The notes below the pieces were generated by a model that saw only the letters and a program-made list of their open reading frames with translations, was not told the origin of the DNA and ran no database searches. From the NCBI GenBank assembly GCA_037176885.1, contig JAWWNJ010000105.1, positions 744,001 to 808,000 of the forward strand: DNA of 64,000 bases. The letters run 5' to 3'. The position numbers and the translations under genes are program-made. The stretch comes from Favolaschia claudopus (Eukaryota > Basidiomycota > Agaricomycetes > Agaricales > Mycenaceae). This document shows, piece after piece, positions 33,443 through 45,250 of the stretch (the stretch's first letter is position 1; every line of letters starts with the position of its first letter).

Positions 33443-35613
33443 ATGGAAAAGACCTGCAAACCAACCTGTGGACGCTGCCGCACGAAAAAGATTGCAAGTC
33501 CGGATTTCTCGTGGCTCGGGCGAGCCAATATCTTTTCCAGTGCTCACATCTTGGTAGCGTTGCGATGGACACCAACCCCTATGCGGTCCCTGCTCCCGAG
33601 CGCGAGTCGACAGTCTGAACTGCAATTACACGGCTCTCCCCTTAAGTCATGGTCCAGAGCTTCGTAAAGGAGCAGCATGTTCAGCTTGTCGGTAAGTTCT
33701 AGTCTCAAATTCGTGGGATGATTGCTTGTTTATGGTTGAACGAACTGCAGGCGCAAAAAGAAGGTAACAAAAATTGCCTCGTTTTCCAAAGCTAGCGTTG
33801 AGCAGACGTCCAGAAATGCTCGGGCGATTGGCCTTGTCGGACTTGCATTGTTTCAAAAAAGGAGGATGGTTGCAAGTACGACGATGGGAGCCAGCTGAGC
33901 TTCACTCGGGCTCTGATTGAGCGAACGCGTGAATTAGAAAAGCTTCTCTCCGATGCTAAACAGACGGCAGCTCCTAATATATTGGACTGCACTGTAGGTC
34001 CTGACCTATCAGCTGAATTGGACCAACTTCTCTCAACAACGCCCTTCGTCGCTCCCGATCCCATCCTCCTGCACCAAGATTTATCAGTCAATCCGACGAA
34101 CGCAGCTGTGCCTCCATCCCCGAAAGAGGATGTATTTCAATTCTTGGAAGCACTCCAAGAGGAGCCTTCCCGACCGCTTCAGTTTGCCGAATCTCCAGAA
34201 GAGAGAATGTCACGTCTGTAAGTACGAGAGATTCTTTTGGCGGGAGATTCTTGACCTAAATTCAACTTAGCCGGAATCTTTTTCTAACCAAACGATGGCA
34301 ATTTGGATTCGCGTTGCCTGCCCACAAACTTAATGCCGTCGCAACGGGTGATCTGTCCGGTGTCATTGTGCACCCCGTCCTCGTCCACGTTTGCCATCTT
34401 TGGGGGTACCTGTTCGATAACCACGAGAAGACCCAGACTTGGAATTTTCATCCAGACCAACATGACGACGAAGTAGCGCAAATGCGTCTCATTCTTGGTT
34501 CTTTGTCTGGGATGCTAGGGCCTCCTCCAGACCCCATGACGACCTTGTTCACATACTCGAGCATTTCGCTTTACTTCTTCCACAAGGCCGACATGTGCCG
34601 AGGCTCCGAGTTTTTGAAGGTGGCCAGTGAGACTGCCTTGAAGCATGATCTGGACTTGGCCGTTCTCGCACAGGCTCCTCTCCCTGCGGACGATGGCACG
34701 TATTCCATCCTCCCTCTCAATGACGCCAGCGAACTACGCTCTACATTCTCGCACTTGATTTATACGGCGACGGCAGCCCGTGCGGTTTTAGCTGTCCCTC
34801 CAATGATTGATACACGTCTGGTAGATAAATTCGAAGTTATTATGGTATGTGACGATGGTCTCTCCGCTTTCAAACTGATTTACTGAAATTCTCACTAGAA
34901 TACACAGCTGACTAACAGCGCGGACGTGAATTTCCTGAGAGCAAAAAGTCTCCGACTTTTGATACAGAGTCGGCAATTAACTTCAGTTTGGAGAAACGGT
35001 GCGTCTATGTCTATCATAGCGCACACGCAACCGCGTTATTCAACTCATGGCACAGATCCAGCCCCTCCGGCACTCTGGTTCCAACAATATTGGTCGCTGC
35101 TCGAGAAGATCCATGCTCACATCGGAGTGCTGCAGCCGACACAACTGCGCGTTTCCTTCATTCCCGATTCACATACCATCGCCCTTGTACTAAAACTCTG
35201 CTCCACCATGGCCCTCGCAGCTCTCGCCGGCCTCCACGGGATATTCGCCTCATCGCACACCGAGTCGTGGAGACGGTACCGAGACGCAGTATTTGAAGTC
35301 GTCACCATCACGAGTACTTTCTCCGCAGACGACTGCCAGTATCTCGATCCTATCCTCCCGGTATGTAACCCTTCTCTCTCTTTGCTCGACGCCCCTCTCA
35401 TCATTCACCACCGGATTTCAGCTATGTTGGTCGGTGGCCACCAGAAGAATTCTCGACAACGAAGTTGTTTATGAGAATCAAGAGTCGATAATTACCGCCA
35501 TCCGGGATTGTAACGACAATCTCCATCAAGCTCTGCCATTCGTCATTAGCTTTGAGACGTGGCACTCATGCTCGGAAGAAGAGAACGCGGTACTTAACAG
35601 ACCATTCGTTTAA
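33443..35613 (+). CDS. Transcription factor with two consecutive Zn2Cys6 clusters
   Basis: The ATG at 33443 reads MEKTCKPTCGRCRTKKI. A GC-AG intron (33494-33557, donor GCAAGT) leads in frame to RCDGHQPLCGPCSRARVDSL and NC, completing a first cluster of spacing C-x2-C-x6-C-x6-C-x2-C-x9-C. After about 20 residues and a GT-AG intron starting at 33692, a second cluster follows: ACSACRR, KKK, intron 33764-33813, then KCSGDWPCRTC and eight residues to the last Cys (C-x2-C-x6-C-x5-C-x2-C-x8-C). A leucine-rich linker follows (ALIERTRELEKLLSDAK). The long C-terminal region (PVLVHVCHLWGYLF, LTYSS-like helices, ADDCQYLDPILP) corresponds to the fungal middle homology region. It is expected to be a nuclear DNA-binding regulator. 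Single Zn2Cys6 domains are the rule, so two in a row is notable. The frame is open throughout. Confidence 0.85.
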
Positions 35614-35991
35614 TGTTACTGAATGCATGGCGTGGCGTCGCCGCCTTAATACTCGCATATAACAACGAACGAGTTGATGTATGACTGGACTGAAATTGTG
35701 CGTTCTTTCGTCCAGCATATACCACCAACTACACCTCCCTGAAGGTCACGGATCAGATCCTGGGGACTGCAGCGAAAAGGAAGGACGAACGACGGTTACC
35801 AAGCCTAACATACTCCGGGCAGCAGAGCTCGCATCCATCGCATTGACATTACTCCTACTCCGCTAGCACTGGAACTTGGCTTAAATCAATGCTCGGGATG
35901 CCGATTCGCCCAATAGTTAGTCCAGCTGCGCACATAATCTCCAAACGGATGCTGGCTTGTACACCTTCAGTCAACATCCCGCGTCACGGCA

Positions 35992-37202
35992 TCATTGGGC
36001 CTGACCACGTTTCTCCGAGCTCGTCAACGCGACAAAGCTATTGAATGTCAGTGAGAGGTCTGATAAACACTTCGGAGGAAACCCTACCATATTTGCCGAA
36101 TTGAGACGAATGAAAAATGGCCAAATCCCCTCGTATCTGTCCGGCGTCATTTCCAACGCGATCATGGGCGCTTGTGCCATGGGAAGACAGGAGAGTTTGG
36201 AGTCAAGCAATTCGCGGAGGGCGCCGTCCAATATTTTGTTCTCCTTGGCAGCGAGGATGATTTGTTGTAATACATTGGACGGCCCAATGTTTGAAAGAAG
36301 TTGATCAGCCATTTGTACTCTCCCCTCAGCGGGAATCCAGTCAGGCAGACAGACGCGTAAGGTTGTAAGGTGAGGGAAGGAGAAGAGGGGGATGGTTATT
36401 GCGGTCATCTGCGTTGCTGTGAGAGATAGAAGGGAAAACAATGGGATTTACATACATTCAGCACGATATGGAGTGTTTGGATGGTTTGGACGACAGGGGC
36501 AAAATCCAGCCATGGGATCCGAGTCCGCCAACCCACGCGGAGAAACGTGAGTTGGGAGAGATCTAGCAGAGGCGAGCCCTGAATTAGCTGATAGTCACAG
36601 GTGTCCCAGGAGAGCATCTGTAGAGACTCGAGCGTAGCAGCCGCCGCAGGAGCTGACATTGACGAAGAGGTCGGGCTGCTCGTAGATGACAGAGCTTTGG
36701 TCGTAAGTGAAGTAATCAGTGAAAGATGTCGAAGGGCGGGAGAGCAAGAACTCCATAGGCAAGCGAACTGTCGCGTGTCATTGAAAGCGCATCGAAGTCT
36801 AATGCGCACAAGATTGGGGAAACTGAAGATATTCCGGAGAAGCGGCAAGGCTCCTTCCGACAAATAGTCAACGTACTCCAGCACCAAAGTCTCTACGTGT
36901 GTGAACTGCATGGCAGACAGTCGCGAAAGGGCGGTCTTGATACCGCCTCTGTCCGAGAAGCGGCTGAGATGCAGACCCAGGAATCGGATGTGGCGAATCA
37001 AGTGAGGCGCGGATTTCAAGCCAGTCAAACGTTCCCATCCCTGGCCCTCATCTTGTCTCAAAACCAGCCGCCAAGTCGCGAAAAGGTACGACTGCGCAGG
37101 ATAGGTCCAACTCCGCGAGACTAGAGTACATGCGAAGAGGTCGCTTTGTTCAAGGTATGATAGGGAATGAAGTAGCAGCTCTTCAATACCCAAAGGATTC
37201 AT
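35992..37202 (-). CDS. F-box/leucine-rich protein
   Basis: The ATG at 37202 begins MNPLGIEELLLHSLSYLEQS, an F-box-like opening (DLFACTLVSRSWTYPAQSYL follows). One 47-nt intron (36409-36455, donor GTATGT, acceptor GCAG) joins LHIVLN to MTAITIPLFSFPHLTTLRVC, giving about 387 residues and a stop at 35992. The body has repeated leucine-rich strands (HVETLVLEYVDYL, FPNLVRIRLRC, ALRHLSLITSL, TLESLQMLSWDTC) typical of basidiomycete F-box proteins that sense targets through LRR-like repeats. Targets are unknown. The open frame continues upstream of 37202 without a convincing start. It is divergent from the F-box gene at 37477, with only 274 bp between starts, so the two may share a promoter. Confidence 0.75.
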
Positions 37203-37476
37203 CCCACTAGTCGACGACTCGAATCCGGTTGAAGTCAGTTGCAGAGTTGAAGGTTGGTTGAAGGTAAGCGCTGAGCTCTCGTTTGACTCATCTTTTCCCA
37301 CGAATGCAGGGTTGATAACAACCACCACAGTCTTGCCTTGGTTTGACTCTTGCCACATTCTGTCGAAAGAAAAGTCTTGGGATCGTTTCTTTCTCCCCAA
37401 ATAACTACTCGCATCGCTGAGGCTCCGTCTCAATTCTTCAATCGCCCCGGAACGATTCACATTTCCAAGGCTTCGC

Positions 37477-38565
37477 ATGCTCGCCGCACATGAGGCAGAA
37501 CGCCGTCGTTTAGACCAGCTCAATAGCCAAATTCCACGACTGGAGCGCCTCCTCGTCCTCCTGCACCGCGAGAGACGGGCGCTGAAGCCCCGAGTTGACG
37601 CGTACCAGTACCCCGTTGTCACATTACCAACCGAACTAGTTGTCGAAATCTTCATGAATTTCCTTCCACCATATCCTGAATGCCCACCACTCTTTGGAAT
37701 AGAGTCTCCCGTAACTCTGACACACATCTGCAGTGGATGGCGAGAGATTGCACTTGCAACGCCTCAATTGTGGCGAGCAGTACAGCTGCACAGAGCACTC
37801 ATGCCTCGCGACCTGGATGCCATATGGCTCGATAGATCGGGTTCCTACCCCCTTGCCATTGAACTTGATACTAGGTTTTGGGGAGTCAGAACAAACCCGC
37901 CCCCAGGTTCGGGCCAAATTCTGTCCGCCATCTCACTTTACCGAAACCGCTGGGAGTATCTGGATCTGTCCTTCTGTCACGTAGAAGCGCCAATACTCGA
38001 AGGTCCGATGCCAATTCTCCGGCAGGTTAAGGTGGTTACTCCAGACTTCCAAGGCACACTGGACTTTCGCGATGCACCACTCCTAGACTCAGCAAGTTGC
38101 GACGTTATCACGGTCAACGTAGTAGCATTTCCGTGGACACAACTGACCTCCCTACATCTGTTCGAGATCGCTTTCTACCACGCATATGATGAAATCAAAA
38201 AGGCGTTCAACCTGGTCTACTGTAATCTCGACCTGCACACCATGGACGATCCGGACGAAGTTTCCGATTTAGGGCCCCGTATCGAACTTCCCCACTTGAA
38301 AGCGCTCAGAATGCAGCCCGACAGCCGTACAAAAATAGATTATCTCGACATCTTCACTCTCCCCGCTCTATCCCATCTCGATATCGACGAAGGCTTGTTA
38401 GGGCCAGACCCAATTGCTGCCCTGACAACCTTTGTATCGAGATGTGGCTGCGCGCTGCAGTATGTGCGTATCACATCCAACGAAATGTTGGTTTCGGGGA
38501 ACGTCTACCGAACGACATTTCCTTCAATCGAGCAATTTGTCTTCGAGGATGCCGATTGGAATTAG
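37477..38565 (+). CDS. F-box protein (coiled-coil plus F-box type)
   Basis: A single-exon gene of 362 residues with ATG at 37477. It opens with a coiled coil (MLAAHEAERRRLDQLNSQIP), then YPVVTLPTELVVEIFMNFLP, PPYPECPPLFGIESP, LTHICSGWREIALATPQLWR, AIWLDRSGSYPLAIELD, LDFRDAPLLDSASCDV and FPWTQLTSLHLFEIAFYHAY. It is a full-length paralogue of 30228-31349 and of the broken copy at 31792-32908, with the same block order. The expected role is a substrate adaptor of a Skp1-cullin-F-box ubiquitin ligase; the target is unknown. No frame break is seen, which makes it a useful intact reference for the family. Confidence 0.9.
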   Translation: MLAAHEAERRRLDQLNSQIPRLERLLVLLHRERRALKPRVDAYQYPVVTLPTELVVEIFMNFLPPYPECPPLFGIESPVTLTHICSGWREIALATPQLWRAVQLHRALMPRDLDAIWLDRSGSYPLAIELDTRFWGVRTNPPPGSGQILSAISLYRNRWEYLDLSFCHVEAPILEGPMPILRQVKVVTPDFQGTLDFRDAPLLDSASCDVITVNVVAFPWTQLTSLHLFEIAFYHAYDEIKKAFNLVYCNLDLHTMDDPDEVSDLGPRIELPHLKALRMQPDSRTKIDYLDIFTLPALSHLDIDEGLLGPDPIAALTTFVSRCGCALQYVRITSNEMLVSGNVYRTTFPSIEQFVFEDADWN

Positions 38566-39794
38566 TGATGGAATGCAAATCATTCGAGGATCGAGGTTCT
38601 GTATACTGCCTTACGATGTAGGCATGCATCGCACCCTCTCCGAGTTGACTCTCGATTTCGCAACGGCATTGGAAGCACAGGGTCCTCAGTCCTTGACGGG
38701 TATTCAGACAAGGTTGCCAGTATGTCACGTAAAATAGGGATTAATATGAGCTCGTTGAATTGGCAGAACAACGAAATTCAGGTCACACGAATTGTCGACA
38801 ACGCGTCTCCTCTGCATTCCACCATCACAGCCCAAATACCGTTGCTTCCGATCTCCTCTGACACTGTTATCTTGGGACAGCACGCTCGCAAGCCTAGTCG
38901 TATGCTGTGGTCAACACCCTCTCGGACTCCTCTGAACGCCAGTGCTCAGGAAAATTGTGCCGAAGCCCGAAGGTCGAATATTCTCCGTTGCTTCAATCAG
39001 GCAATGTGTGTTGCCGTCAGAGCGCGCCAGCGGAGGGAAATACGCGGAAGTTGCAGTGCTGGATATGGGCTTCAACGAGTCAACGCGGATGCCAGCCTAT
39101 GATTGATATACTTATGGTCCTGAAGGTCCCCACCGAATTCTCAAAAGTCGGAGCGGAGCGATACGGAATTTCCTTCATTTCAACGTAAAGGGAGGAAAGA
39201 GCATCATTTACTTACGCGAATAAATAAGTGAAGGACACTGGTACCGGCACGACAATATGCCTCCGAAAGGTATCAACATAGCCTAAGAATGGTGCGTGGT
39301 CAGTGAGGGAGAAAATGAGACGCGATCCAAACGCGATCAGTCACGGCGGTTGGCGTCGCTGGTCACGGCCAACCTGAAGGGTGGTCGATTTGTTGGGCTT
39401 CACTTCAAACCTGAGAATCGTAGCATTGAGCCAGTGTGTTCGCAATGTTGCGCACATTGAAGAGAGCTTATGGCGCATTGGATGTTGGTGGCAAGATATT
39501 CCTTTGCACCAACCCCATCTGTTCCAACAAGTTCAAGTTCAAACCCGCGGAGGGAAGAGAGGTGAACAGCCCCGAGCGTCGATAGGTCCGACGTGTTCCC
39601 AGCGGGAGTCATATTTCGACGCACCGCTCTCACCGTTATATTGCGCGTCTCCCACGAATTCATCATTGAACTTCATCAGTTGAATTGGGACCTTATATTA
39701 CAGAGCACAAACCAGTTGAACAAAATCATTCATCTTCCCTGCCGCCATGACTCCAGAATTCAGCTTTTCTCCCGACCCTCGCCCACTATTGTTG
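38566..39794. other. Gap without a supported gene
   Basis: A minus-strand frame at 39400-39666 contains LSTLGAVHLSSLRGFELELV, which recalls the leucine strands of local F-box proteins and may be a remnant, but no F-box or splice structure supports it. Nothing else was recognised. Confidence 0.3.
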
Positions 39795-40164
39795 TTATTG
39801 AGTTTGTCCGCCAGGGAGTGTGTACGTTCTTCCATCACGGTCCACGGCGTCGGCTGAATCGAAGGCGGGGAACCTTCGAGATGATCTGGATGAGTGTCAG
39901 CGCTGGACACTCTTTACTCGAATCAATATACGAGTACCTTCTTAAACCATCGATGGGCCCGGTTGCCAGAAGGCACTGATCCCTTGAACAAGACCGTTAA
40001 ACCGACAACAACACCCAATGTTCGAATCAACTTACAGCGGCAGCCGGCACATTTGGGCTTGAGTTTGTGAGATTTGTGGTAGGGGTTGCCGGCGCTGCAG
40101 CTGGAGGAACAGCATGAGTGGCAGCGGTGGAATTCAACTGTAAGATATCTTTATCGTTGGTCAT
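39795..40164 (-). CDS. Possible small Ala/Pro/Thr-rich protein
   Basis: The ATG at 40164 begins MTNDKDILQLNSTAATHAVP, followed by a low-complexity stretch of Ala, Pro, Thr and Asn up to a consensus GTAAGT donor near 40032. Splicing to a CAG acceptor and then across a GTACTC...AAG intron gives LLATGPIDGL, then FPAFDSADAV and DRDGRTYTLPGGQTQ with a stop at 39795, about 80 residues. It has no known domain, no signal peptide and no paralogue here. The donor and start are convincing; the downstream exons are a guess among alternatives. Confidence 0.3.
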
Positions 40165-41983
40165 GATAGTCGAACAAAATACTGACTGTGAGCGGTTGGA
40201 TCGTAAAGGGAAATGTTGAACTCCCTCGACGATTGCGGAGAACAAGAGTATTGCTCAGTGATAGCATCGCTGTTGTGAAAGTAGGATAGTTGGGGCTTTC
40301 TTGTCTCATTGTGAAGAGCAACCGAGCAAAAAACAACCATAAAATCGCGCAAACACCGTTTTAAAACGGTGGGTAAATTCGTGAAGCCGTTTGCATGCCG
40401 AGCCAAAGAAGTGTGTGACACAGATGCCGCTTTGTCTCTTGCGCCTTGAATGGCATGCCGCTTGTGTGGTACCTAATCAAATTCAGCCTTCACTTCGTCA
40501 CTGAAGAAACGAGTCTGCTTACCTCGCAAGGGATTTTCGTGTGCCACATATCAGGTGAATGACTTTCTCTGGACCTTCTTGTGTCGCTGGCTGATTGACG
40601 CCCGCAATTAGGCATGAAAATTCAATTCTGGCGGAAAACTGCACGTTGAATGGGATAGCCTCGAATTCTGTGGCTTGAGTTGCGGAATATGCCTGCAAAA
40701 CCAAAACCATGAATCAAAACACCAAGGTTCAGCAGCCGCACTCGCAGTCTGGCCACACTGGACCGCACAACAAAAACACAAAATTGTTTCGACTGTCAAA
40801 GGCGCCAGTTTGGAGGATCGGAGGACCGGATTCGGAGACGGTTGGGAGAAGGGCGATAAAAAAGAGACTCTCGGTGCGATGAACCAGTCTTTCAAAGAAT
40901 TTAAATTTGAAACCGTGTTATTACCCCAGTTGGCACCGGACTCGAAATCATTTTGACCGAGCGACAACTGGATGAGATCAGCACAAATCAATGCACATAA
41001 CTCGGAGCTCTATTCCGTTTCGTTAGCCAACGCCGCCCAGACGCAGTTGCCAGGATTCGAAGATCAAAGCCCAATCATAGTCACGTGATCATCAACGACT
41101 CAGAAAGAAAAGAAAAAACTAATCAAGTTAGTGTTATTTCACAAGATGGGACAATGCGCTTACTTGTATGTCGGTAGAGCCAGTGAGAGGTTCAACATTC
41201 ATCTGGAGAACCAGAATGAGTGTTTACCGAATGGCCAAGCCCACACCAGAACTTCGATTGAAATTGCAGCCTACGCAAGCGGAAGATTCTCGAGTCGCAT
41301 CGAGTATTGAGACAGAGACTCGTACGAAAATACCCGAGGTCAGTCGACTGGTAGGAAGATAGCCGCTGCAGGCGGATACATATCCAGCGAGTCACGACGC
41401 CTAGGCACCGACGTTCTGCACAATGGCGGTCCAGCGCAGTGAGGATGCAGTTCGAGCCTATTAATATTTCCAGATTCTTTGATACAGGACGGGCTCTGAG
41501 CAGGGTTTAGCAAGTAGTAGCAGGTTGAGACAAAGAACGCAAACCAGAGTGAGGATTCCAACTATCGACACCATTATTCGAATGTGTGAGTTAAATCTCA
41601 TGAATCACTTCAGGTCCTTGCTCTTGTTGGCCTAAATTGCCTTCGTCATATTCTGAGCGACCACCAACGGCCACTCGGTCATCCCACTCGAAGATTTTGG
41701 TGAACTTGGAGAAATTCGAGGCAGGTTGCAAAGAACGATTGGAATGAGCGAATCTGGCGCAATCTTATACTCTTTCAAGGGACCAGGAACGCAAGCGAAT
41801 ACTAGGCACTGCACGGCGTTGGAAGAAGTGAACCCCTCGTGATTTGGATTTGTTGACTGTGTTTGGCTACAACACTGAATGATTCGGCGTGTTTCAGGCC
41901 TCCGACGACTTATTAAAATTTGAATTTCAAATGGCCCCTCTCCTCCCCGTTGTCTTCCATCTTCCTGCGACTTGGAGTTCACC
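40165..41983. other. Gap without a supported gene
   Basis: Several frames of 60-130 codons occur on both strands but none shows motifs, good exon junctions or paralogy. A CACGTGATC palindromic element is present near 41081, possibly a basic-helix-loop-helix binding site, but this is one site only. Confidence 0.4.
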
Positions 41984-43251
41984 ATGTCTTCCAGACCTCG
42001 TCTCTGCAGATTTTTTCAAGAAGGTTTGCCACCATCTCAACCGTCCATCGTAAGCAAGTAATCATACGGTCCTTAGGACGCTGTCGTTTCGGAGAAAGAT
42101 GCCACTTTTCTCATTCCTCAGAAGAGTCTCGAGAACTCAGTCTTTTCCCTAGCAATATGTCTGGTCTCACAGCCGGCACATCCTTTGAAGGAACAGCCAG
42201 CATAAGTGGCATTCTATCCGGCCCTGTCAGTGGGACTGGGCCTATGCTTTTATTCGGAGCAGTTCGCTCGAATCCCAGTCCAGTAAACCCGAGCTCACAG
42301 CTCGTCGAAGCTATCAACTCACTGCGAGTTTCGGCTGGGCAAGAGGCTCTCGATAAATCCGATGAATTCTTTCATGTCATGAACAAAGTTATCTGTTTGG
42401 AAGAAGACGACCTTGAAGCTGTGATCGAGGCCATCCGCGACGCATTGCCCGAAGACTGCCACACTGTGCATAACTCGGAAGAGGAGATGGATTATGACGA
42501 CGAGTCTGAAGATGAAGACGAAGACTTTGGAGACATGGATTTATTTTCGCCGCTCAAGAAAACGACCCCCGTGTACCGAGAGCCCACCTTTTCTCCCAGA
42601 CAAACCGTCCGTTTTGCACGGAACTCGTACTCTCTTACGGACAACAATCGACGAGAAATTTTCGCTGACTGGGACTTGCTGGAAAATCCATCGACGATTG
42701 ATGTACAATTCGGACCTGATTTCCACATCAAAGAGTACGCTGGGACCCTATCAAGTCTGAACCTAACTCAATCCCCTCTGCCCAGCTCTCACATTGCTCA
42801 ATTTTGTGCGCATCCAGCCATCTGCCGCCGCATCCAGCGCTTTACCGCTGGGGACAGTGACACAGGCTGTGGGAGCGGTGTTGGGGAAGAAGTGTTCGTC
42901 AGATTCGTGAAGCTCTGCTCTACTATGCGTGTCTTCCGCCTCGACTCGTTTACGAGCCTTTCCGACGCTAGCCTCCTCACGATCTTTGAACATTGCCCCA
43001 ACATCGAGATGATCTGCTTGGCAGGCAATGACAAGGTACACGGCAATGTTAGCGGCACCGCGCTCAAGACGCTTGCGTCTCGGCCATACTTGGCGCCAAA
43101 GCTCAAGAGCCTTTCTCTGATCGACCAGCAAACCGGAGTCCAGTCGGGGGTCAAGGTCTTATCGCGGGCGCGGCCGATGTTGTGGATCTACACTGGAGAC
43201 ACGGTTGGGAACTCAATGGCCGCTGTAGGTTTCTACCGATCTGTCTGGTGA
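41984..43251 (+). CDS. CCCH zinc-finger protein with leucine-rich C-terminal half
   Basis: The ATG at 41984 begins MSSRPRLCRFFQE; an intron at 42024-42076 (53 nt) joins it to GRCRFGERCHFSH. This makes a single CCCH finger of spacing C-x7-C-x5-C-x3-H, a type that binds single-stranded RNA. The product is about 404 residues. The centre is acidic (EEEMDYDDESEDEDEDFGDM). The C-terminal half has leucine-rich strands (FVKLCSTMRVFRLDSFTSLS, LLTIFEHCPNIEMICLAGND, APKLKSLSLIDQQ) like LRR-type repeats. The combination of an RNA-type finger and LRR-like repeats is seen in fungal proteins of unknown function. No partner is suggested by the neighbours. The frame is fully open after splicing; without splicing, a longer N-terminal frame exists that lacks the first Cys. 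Confidence 0.8.
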
Positions 43252-43437
43252 CTGGGTCTGACGATTCTCAGCAAAGTCTTGGGGAAGAGGAGCAGATGTT
43301 CACTTGGCTTGGCGGAAAAATCGTTGGCGTTTAGAACTCTCGGTGGTTCCTTGAAGAGAGTATCGTCCCCGGTCTTACATGCGTTCGTTTTCCTTTCAAT
43401 CTATCTTATACTTTGAATTGTATCATCAGTGTTCTCC

Positions 43438-44465
43438 TTATTCAATTATCCAAACAATTTTTCCGAAAGGAGTCGAAACAGTTCCTTCCCCGTTGTCTTC
43501 GCCGACCCAAAAACCTACTTCGTAAATGCCCGGAATGGAATCATTTCTGGAAACGAAGTCGTACTGCTCTTGATTGGATGGAGTGGATAAGATTAGAGTA
43601 GGCGGGCGTGGGCCATTTAAGGTCGAAAGGTGCCATTTTGTTTCCGTGGAAGTACTCGAGATCGGAGGTTCGCCAATGACGACGCTGATTTCTCTTTGCA
43701 CACCTGCCAACTCAGCCTCGGCTGTCACTAGACGAATATGTGCGATGCCGCGGGCGCCACAAGGGTGATTCAAGTTCGACGCTGGACGTGTCGGTACCTG
43801 CTATGGTTTTAACTGCAGAAAGATCCGAACTGAAGGAGATGTGTACTCGTCTGCTACGATTGGTCAAGTCACCACAGAAAAACGGGAGAATACTGTTGCG
43901 CTTCGTTGGTGCGGTGATAACCCACTTGAGAACCTCTCCATCCGCCCGGGTTCGTCCACCAGGTACCTCATCGAGATACAGAGGGTCCATATCGTCGTCC
44001 TTTGCCCGACCGTTTATGGCGTCGGAAATCCGTCCGCCGGGGGTCAGTGAGCCGTTTCCGAGGAACGCATAGTCAATCCAGCCGGGCGATTTGGAGGCCC
44101 ACTTGTGCGATTCACGCTCTCGTCTGGACGGGGAGGAAGGCGGATAGGCTTCTGGCGGTTTCGTGAACGAGATCAACTCAAGATAGACCTCATCCCTCAG
44201 AATCTATGTGCAATACGATGATGGAGAGTTGGAAGCTGACAGCAAGAATTTGGATGACTGATTACCACCAGGGAATTCTCTGTGAGCCCATCGGCATGCA
44301 CCCCGCCATCCACGACGCTGGATATAGAAATTCAAGGCCAACCTCCATTTGCAGACAGGGCAAGGGGCCTTACTTGAATCCGAGTTTGCGAAACTGTTCG
44401 GCAGTTTCCTGCAGCGATCCTGGCGGTGTAAGGTGCACAATGTGGTCCAGTGTTGCGGTCAACAT
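43438..44465 (-). CDS. Glyoxalase-like domain protein
   Basis: The ATG at 44465 begins MLTATLDHIVHLTPPGSLQE, the LDHIV start being characteristic of the glyoxalase-like (vicinal oxygen chelate) superfamily. Introns split F-N-VVDGGVHADGLTENSL from ILRDEVYLELISFTKPPEAY. Then come WASKSPGWIDYAFLGNGSL and, after an intron near 43810-43850, VPTRPASNLNHPCGARGIAH with IRLVTAEAELAGVQRE. The stop is at 43438. The His of LDHIV and the Glu of YLELISF occupy positions that bind metal in active relatives. Fungal members are mostly of unknown substrate and cytosolic. The exon junctions all close in frame, so the gene appears intact. It is convergent with the CCCH gene. Confidence 0.8.
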
Positions 44466-45250
44466 CGTTGTACAACAAGAGGGAAGTATTTCCGATGTAA
44501 GGCCCTCTGCAAACCGGAAGGATGGAAAGTGGATTGAATCCGCGTGAATCGCTTGACGAGATACCAAATTTGGTCTCCGGCCGCACAGGTTCCGGTACCG
44601 GATTTGATCAAATTTTGATCCTTGAGATTTTCACCTCTTCTCTTTTTGCAGATCTATAGAGTCTCTGCGAGGCACAAACATTTTGCCCAACACCTGCCGT
44701 GATGCTGGTTCTTTCTTGGTTCTTTCATTCTCTAAGGCCACTCAGAAGCCCACTTGGTTTTTGCCGCCATTCGAACGGTAGAATTGTCATTGGTTGGGTA
44801 GCCCAAGACGGCTGGGCAAGTTGTTTTTGTGAATGAGATTTCGCAGCTTGAGCGGCCGTTTCAAGATTTCGATATTCGAAAGTTTTCCTATCTTACCACT
44901 GGTCCAATCCTTATACCCTCAAGATAACCCAAAAAAGCAGCACTGGAGGCGCATCTCCGACCCTTCGTGGCAACTCGGCAACTGCAGCTTCGATGCCACA
45001 AGATGATCTTCCCGAATCCGGATGAAAAGATGCGTCGTGACATAGAGATATCGGATATCTCCAAGCGAAGATCACGGCTCTTTACGAGCTCATTTAACCC
45101 GCCAAGTTCAGCTCGATCGACTGACCGCTGAGTTCTCTCTGGATTTTTCGTCCTAGCAGCGTCGCCGTCCACTCCTTTCTTTCAGTAGGTGGCTCGGAAT
45201 CTCAGCTCGCACAATCGCTTGAGAATCGACTCCCGAGTCTTCTATAAATA
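44466..45250. other. Intergenic, nothing recognised
   Basis: About 0.8 kb between two divergent genes. Only short motif-free frames are present. TATAAA at 45243-45248 sits just 2 bp before the ATG at 45251 and is too close to serve that start. Confidence 0.4.

Noticed and set aside
41077..41090. CACGTG element as a regulatory site
   Set aside because: A single palindromic hexamer with no gene start nearby is expected by chance.
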